The position numbers and the translations under genes were made by a program. From the NCBI GenBank assembly GCA_014238335.1, contig JABABI010000022.1:1-64000 (forward strand): DNA of 64,000 bases. Direction: 5' to 3'. This DNA comes from Fuerstiella sp. (GTDB lineage: Bacteria; Planctomycetota; Planctomycetia; Planctomycetales; Planctomycetaceae). Each line of letters starts with the position of its first letter. The stretch's first letter is position 1. Positions 59,160 through 64,000 of this stretch are shown here, in pieces. Under the pieces are notes generated by a model, which saw only the letters and a program-made list of their open reading frames with translations, did not search any database and was not told the origin of the DNA.

Positions 59160-61538
59160 TTAAGGCGCGGACTCAACAGCAGGCACAAACTGGCTCGCGG
59201 GGTAACCCCTGTCGAACGAAATCACGAACTGGCCATTCGTCGTTTCGTAAACCACCGAGCTGCGTCTTTCAAAATCACTTGGGCCGACTCTGCGTTTGGC
59301 GTCAGCACCATCCGGAAACAGATACTTTCCTGCGACCTGGAATACGATTTCCGTGCGATTCCCCAGCCCATGTCCAAGACTGGTGAATGCTGTTGTATTC
59401 AGGTCACATTCGTCGATGAAATACGCAACGATATCGAGATCCGCGGCTTTCATGTTTCGGACCATTTCCTGTGCGTCCGGGAATGGGCACGTCGAATCAT
59501 TCACACCATGCACGACGACGATCTTCGCCTGATGATTCCGCAGTTTCATGGCCGCCAGGTGCCGGGGATTGCCGACGAAACGCAGTTCCTGCTCATCGGT
59601 CGACAGGAAGTGAGTGCCCAGAGAATCACGGCTCCATCGGGCATTCAGGCCACTTCCACCAGGCAGATTAAAGGCAATGTCGTCGCTGAGTTTCTTCATG
59701 CCGCACATGTCGATCACGCAGGCAAAGGTGTGGGGGGCCAGCTTGTTGGCCATCAGCGTGACATTTCCGCCACCCGATCCGCCCGTGCAGTAAATGCGGC
59801 CATCGTCGTATGGATGACCGGCAGCGATCAGGCCATTACGGATGTACGCCAGGGATCGCAATGCATCCACAGCCTGCAGGTACCCACAGTCGTATGGTTC
59901 CGGATCGTCGATAGACGCTTGACGACCGCTCTGCAGGTAGTCCACGCAGACGGCAATAACGTCAAGCCGATCGGCCAGTGCAGTTGGGCTCGCTGTCCCC
60001 GCACATTGCTGACCACCCCAGTTGTGCAGTGTCAGCATGATGCCGGTCTTATCGGTGACGTTTTCCAACGCGTTGTCGGGGTAATACACAGCCGTCTTTA
60101 CAGTGCGAGGTCCCGGTTGGTGTGGCCATGACTGCGCAGGTACGAAAACGTGATCGTTGTGAGTTGGCAGCATGTTCCGAGCAGCCATCCATACTCGCTT
60201 TTGCTCGGCGACCCATTCGTTAACGACTTGCTCGGCAGGCCGGGCGTCCGTCCTGCTGCGGTCAATGAACTGGACGTCTTTGCCCAGAACGATTCGATTC
60301 ACCAGTTCGGCCCGATCCAATGCTGCTGCGACATCCACTGAAGTCTGATCCGCATTTTCCTGCGTCACAGGTTCCGCATCCGGATTGTCGCCCGACACGT
60401 CATCGGGCGGCACCTGCAGGACGCTCGGCAGCACAGGTACAACATCCCACGGTCGACCTGCAAATTGAAAGCTCCAGTTGAGCACCCATTCGTAGTCATG
60501 GACAAACTGTTCGTCGTCAGCAGATGGTGTTGTCGCGGCAACGAAGGGAATCACAAGATTTGGTTTCATTGCCCGAATCTGTTTCGCCCATTCGGCCATA
60601 TCAGCCATAGACTGACCTTCCACCGGCCATGTCGTCACGTTGATCACCGCGTCGGGAAAATGCTTTCGCAGCACTTCCGGCAACATCACGTCGAACGGCG
60701 GCATGGCAACAAGTTTGACGGGCTGCTGCTGAGTCAGATGGTCGAACGTGTGCTGCAGTGCGTCAAACGGTGTCGGAGTGGTCGCCAGAGAAACCTGCTT
60801 GCCGCATATCTGCTGTGTCATCAGCTCTGCGAACACTCGATGCCCATTCATGTTGGGATGAATCGTGTCACTCATCATCAGCATCCATCCCGCCGGATCG
60901 TCGTCACGCATCTGCTGCCACGCAGTGAAACAATCGACCAGATGCAGGTTTAGTTCGTCGGCTAACTGCCGTACAGCTCCGGAAAACATTGCCAGCCGAT
61001 CATTCGGCCTTGCGGGGTTTTCGTAAACCGAGTTCGGAGTACACAACACTACGGCAGCGCCAGAATCTTCGCACCTGGTGACAATTAACCGCAGGTTCTC
61101 ACGATACTCCGCCAGCGGAACTCGCGTCACATCGTTCATGCCGAACATAACAACCACCAGATGCGGCTGTTTCGCAATGACGTCTGCGTCAATCCGAGCC
61201 AGAGCATTGACCGTTGTATGCCCGCTGACGCCGGCATTGATCATATCCACGTTGGCTCGCGGATTCGCCTGCTGTAATGCCATCCCCAGCATGTCACACC
61301 AAGCGCGCACGCCACCAGTGTGGTAGTAGGCTCCGGTGATGCTGTCTCCGAAACAGACAATGCGAGTCATCTGTCCGGAATCAAGGCGGCCAGCGATTTC
61401 GTTCAGCCGAATTCGACGGTCTGATGTGTCAGGTTCATCTGCTGATGTGCGTGCTGATACCAAGCAGGCTGCCAAAACGATAAGCTTCAGGGTAGCGGAG
61501 GCGTCAGTTCGCTGCACTTCGTCAGTGTTGGATTTCAA
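59160..61538 (-). CDS. Fusion: N-terminal SGNH/GDSL hydrolase plus C-terminal alpha/beta hydrolase (prolyl-oligopeptidase/esterase-like)
   Basis: N-term IVCFGDSITGAYYHTGGVRAW, NAGVSGHTTVNALARI, MFGMNDVTRVPL, DTIHPNMNGH; C-term IYCTGGSGGGNVTLMANKLAP, KIVVVHGVNDSTCPFPDAQEM. Confidence 0.85.
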   Translation of the reverse strand: MKSNTDEVQRTDASATLKLIVLAACLVSARTSADEPDTSDRRIRLNEIAGRLDSGQMTRIVCFGDSITGAYYHTGGVRAWCDMLGMALQQANPRANVDMINAGVSGHTTVNALARIDADVIAKQPHLVVVMFGMNDVTRVPLAEYRENLRLIVTRCEDSGAAVVLCTPNSVYENPARPNDRLAMFSGAVRQLADELNLHLVDCFTAWQQMRDDDPAGWMLMMSDTIHPNMNGHRVFAELMTQQICGKQVSLATTPTPFDALQHTFDHLTQQQPVKLVAMPPFDVMLPEVLRKHFPDAVINVTTWPVEGQSMADMAEWAKQIRAMKPNLVIPFVAATTPSADDEQFVHDYEWVLNWSFQFAGRPWDVVPVLPSVLQVPPDDVSGDNPDAEPVTQENADQTSVDVAAALDRAELVNRIVLGKDVQFIDRSRTDARPAEQVVNEWVAEQKRVWMAARNMLPTHNDHVFVPAQSWPHQPGPRTVKTAVYYPDNALENVTDKTGIMLTLHNWGGQQCAGTASPTALADRLDVIAVCVDYLQSGRQASIDDPEPYDCGYLQAVDALRSLAYIRNGLIAAGHPYDDGRIYCTGGSGGGNVTLMANKLAPHTFACVIDMCGMKKLSDDIAFNLPGGSGLNARWSRDSLGTHFLSTDEQELRFVGNPRHLAAMKLRNHQAKIVVVHGVNDSTCPFPDAQEMVRNMKAADLDIVAYFIDECDLNTTAFTSLGHGLGNRTEIVFQVAGKYLFPDGADAKRRVGPSDFERRSSVVYETTNGQFVISFDRGYPASQFVPAVESAP

Positions 61539-61621
61539 AGTTCAGCCCTTTCCGGACAAGTGACAGTCAACTTTTTGTTCGGCGACAATTTATTGTCAGA
61601 CAGCAGGTAGTCCAGCCAACC

Positions 61622-62401
61622 ATGACAACACACAGCAATACAGCGGTCGTTACGGGAGCGGCCAATGGAATTGGCAAAGCGACGTCACTTAAGCTTGCCG
61701 CACAGAACCATAACGTGTTCGGTGCAGACCTGCAGTACTCCGACGAAAACAGAGCCCAACTGGAAGCTGCGGGAGTCACGTGCCAAATTGCCGATGTACG
61801 TGACGTGTTATCTTTGGAGTCCGTCATGCAGACGGCGATTGATGCGACATCGCGACTTGATGTATTGGTCAACAACGCAGGCATGGGCATGGTGAAACAG
61901 ATTGGTGACGTGTCCGAAGTCGACTGGGACATGGTCATGGACACCAACCTGAAAGCCGCGTTCTTCGGGTGCAAGACGGCCATCGCGGCGATGTCTCAAC
62001 AGCTGTCCGGAGGCAGCATCATAAACGTCGCCAGCAACGCAGGACTGCTGCCCAGAAGCCATGACCCGGTCTATTCCATCAGCAAAATGGCACTGGTCGG
62101 CCTGACCAGAAGTCTGGCGCTATGTCATTCCAAAGACCGGATTCGTATCAACTGCGTCTGTCCCGGCCCGGTCGAGAATACTCAGATGATTGAGGAAAAC
62201 TTTGTCGGTCGGCCGGACCGACAGCAGGTGGTACGTGAACTGATCCACGCAAGTCCACTCGCACGCGCATGGGATCGGATTATCTCCCCCGACGAGGTAG
62301 CTGATGCGATTCTATATCTGGCAAGTGATGGTGCTCAAATGGTGTCCGGAACCGCCATTGCCATTGACGGAGGAAAATCACTGGGCGTACCACCAGGCTG
62401 A
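61622..62401 (+). CDS. Short-chain dehydrogenase/reductase
   Basis: AVVTGAANGIGKATSLKLA, LVNNAGMGM, NVASNAGLLPRSHDPVYSISKMALVGLTRSLAL, VSGTAIAIDGGKSL. Confidence 0.95.
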   Translation: MTTHSNTAVVTGAANGIGKATSLKLAAQNHNVFGADLQYSDENRAQLEAAGVTCQIADVRDVLSLESVMQTAIDATSRLDVLVNNAGMGMVKQIGDVSEVDWDMVMDTNLKAAFFGCKTAIAAMSQQLSGGSIINVASNAGLLPRSHDPVYSISKMALVGLTRSLALCHSKDRIRINCVCPGPVENTQMIEENFVGRPDRQQVVRELIHASPLARAWDRIISPDEVADAILYLASDGAQMVSGTAIAIDGGKSLGVPPG

Positions 62402-62455
62402 TACAGTATTATACATACGCGAGCCATGTGCGGTGTTAGCTCTGTAGTGATGTGT

Positions 62456-62509
62456 GCGACTGGCTCTGCCAGTCGCCTCAATATTCACGAAACACTGGCA
62501 GAGCCAGTG
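62456..62509. repeat. Pair of inverted REP-like hairpins (BIME-like)
   Basis: GCGACTGGC-TCT-GCCAGTCGC (62456-62476) and CACTGGC-AGA-GCCAGTG (62493-62509); the cores are reverse complements of each other. Confidence 0.85.
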
Positions 62510-62590
62510 GCACTCAAATTCTCATTTTAGGATTGACAAAGCGCTCGGAAATAGCGCCAAACAAGACTCTAACTGAACATCGGCATACTC

Positions 62591-63766
62591 ATGAAAATGC
62601 ACGCCCCGGTCAGAAACCATTCGTTCCTGTTCACTGCCGTTTGTGTTTTCGGCGTTGCGGCGTCCGGGAACGCGTTGCTGGCTCAGGATTCGACTGACAG
62701 TCGCTGGACGTATCGGCCGGAACAGTTACGACCGTTCTGGCTGGGTGATGTCGTCGAGAGTGAATCAGTGCTGTTTGTTCGAGATCCGAAAACCGGTGAA
62801 GCACGTGCATCACTTTTGTTTCCTGTGCAGAACGTAATCGTCGTGCGTAATTCCGCAGCCGACGTGACGTATCAGGAAGGGGTTGATTTTCGTTTCAGCA
62901 GCGGTTCACGCGAAATCGTGATACCGGCTGGGTCTCGCGTCGTCACGAAGACGCCGCAGGATCTGCGGCGTCCCGCCAAATCGCAGAAATACCGACTAAC
63001 GCATCGTGATGGCAACGGCGAAATTCTGTTTGGGGCAAAGCTGGAATATCATGAAATGCAGACATGCGTGACCTATGCCACGGCGTCACACGACTGGCCG
63101 GTGCAGATGCCGTCGTTTGATGAGCAGGCGCTACCCCGCACGGTACAGAAGCTGCGATCGCGTGATCCGATCTCCATCATGCTGCTGGGCGACAGCATTT
63201 CTACGGGTTGCAATGCTTCCGGCTGGGCCGCAGGGAGTCCGTATCAGCCGCCGTATCCAATCCTGTTGCAGCAGAACCTGGAAGCCACTTATCACAGCAA
63301 GGTGACTCTGACCAACCTTTCGGTCAGCGGTACGTCCACGCCGTGGGGGCTGACGATGGTCGAACAGGTGACCCGGCCAAAACCCGATCTGGTCATTCTG
63401 GCATTCGGTATGAATGATTCTGCAGGCCGATCGGCGGAGGAATACGGAACGAACACCGCCGCCATGATCTCAAAGATTCGAGAATCACTGCCCGACGCAG
63501 AATTCATTCTGGTCGCTTCCATGCTGGGCAATCGCGACTGGGTTCTGCTGAAGCACGACGTTTTTCCACAGTATCGCGACCAGTTGGCAAAACTCTGCAA
63601 GCCCGGTATTGGGCTGGCGGACATGACGTCCGTGTGGAACGAGTTCTTCAAACGCAAGAAAGATCACGACCTGACCGGCAACGGTGTCAACCATCCCAAC
63701 GACTTTGGTCACCGTGTGTACGCTCAGATTCTGTCAGCGCTGCTGGTGGAACAGAAGCGCGACTAA
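62591..63766 (+). CDS. Secreted SGNH/GDSL-type hydrolase
   Basis: Signal peptide; ISIMLLGDSISTGCNASGWAAGSPYQPPYPIL, LSVSGTSTPWGL, LAFGMNDSAGRSAEEY, GVNHPNDFGHRVYAQ. Confidence 0.88.
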   Translation: MKMHAPVRNHSFLFTAVCVFGVAASGNALLAQDSTDSRWTYRPEQLRPFWLGDVVESESVLFVRDPKTGEARASLLFPVQNVIVVRNSAADVTYQEGVDFRFSSGSREIVIPAGSRVVTKTPQDLRRPAKSQKYRLTHRDGNGEILFGAKLEYHEMQTCVTYATASHDWPVQMPSFDEQALPRTVQKLRSRDPISIMLLGDSISTGCNASGWAAGSPYQPPYPILLQQNLEATYHSKVTLTNLSVSGTSTPWGLTMVEQVTRPKPDLVILAFGMNDSAGRSAEEYGTNTAAMISKIRESLPDAEFILVASMLGNRDWVLLKHDVFPQYRDQLAKLCKPGIGLADMTSVWNEFFKRKKDHDLTGNGVNHPNDFGHRVYAQILSALLVEQKRD

Positions 63767-63793
63767 CCGACGGCGTGCTGTTGCGATTCCGGT

Positions 63794-64000
63794 CTATTCG
63801 TAGTCCCACTTCATGATCCATGGGTCCTGCATTTCCTCCTGTAATGCCTTCAGCTTTTTCTGGTATGTGACCAGGACGTCGTTGTACTCGCGTTGCAGGG
63901 CCAGGTTCTGCTGTTCGTACGGATCTTTTTCGATGTCGTAGAGTTCGAACTTTGCCCGGTTAATATACTCGCCGACGGTTTTCTTTCCGTAAGGGGCGTC
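63794..64000 (-). CDS. Sulfatase, C-terminal end (truncated by window edge)
   Basis: Manual translation: DAPYGKKTVGEYINRAKFELYDIEKDPYEQQNLALQREYNDVLVTYQKKLKALQEEMQDPWIMKWDYE*; 'FELYDIEKDPYEQQNLA' is the usual sulfatase C-terminal motif. Confidence 0.8.
   Translation of the reverse strand, partial: DAPYGKKTVGEYINRAKFELYDIEKDPYEQQNLALQREYNDVLVTYQKKLKALQEEMQDPWIMKWDYE

Noticed and set aside
59370-60131. 253-aa ORF antisense to the SGNH/alpha-beta hydrolase fusion
   Set aside because: Shadow ORF; sense strand carries clear catalytic motifs.

Overview
GC-rich, gene-dense bacterial chromosomal window. The gene content (PVC-type cytochromes, Gfo/Idh/MocA oxidoreductases with Tat-like leaders, DUF11 lipoproteins, SGNH hydrolases, sulfatase, DUF3592, AIM24) points to a planctomycete; that assignment is inferred from protein families only. 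I support about 45 protein-coding genes, including a truncated crcB at the left edge and a truncated sulfatase at the right edge, both absent from the ORF track. There is a decayed IS3-family element (~14.79-15.77 kb), a C-terminal remnant of a tyrosine recombinase (~30.3-30.5 kb), and several intergenic dyad or repeat elements. I saw no rRNA, tRNA or CRISPR array. The most interesting items are: (a) a secreted Cys-rich protein made of 12 tandem 12-aa units, 11 of them apparently identical in DNA; (b) a cytosolic-looking protein made of three ~62-aa W/Y/G-rich repeats; (c) an operon-like cluster of three secreted proteins, two of them divergent paralogues and one a DUF11 lipoprotein; (d) an ~830-aa lipoprotein with five tandem diverged modules ending in a 'WVVDDV'-like motif; (e) a TatC with a ~120-aa acidic insertion in its first periplasmic loop; (f) a five-CxxCH PA14 cytochrome. 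All family calls are by eye from translated motifs; no database search was run.
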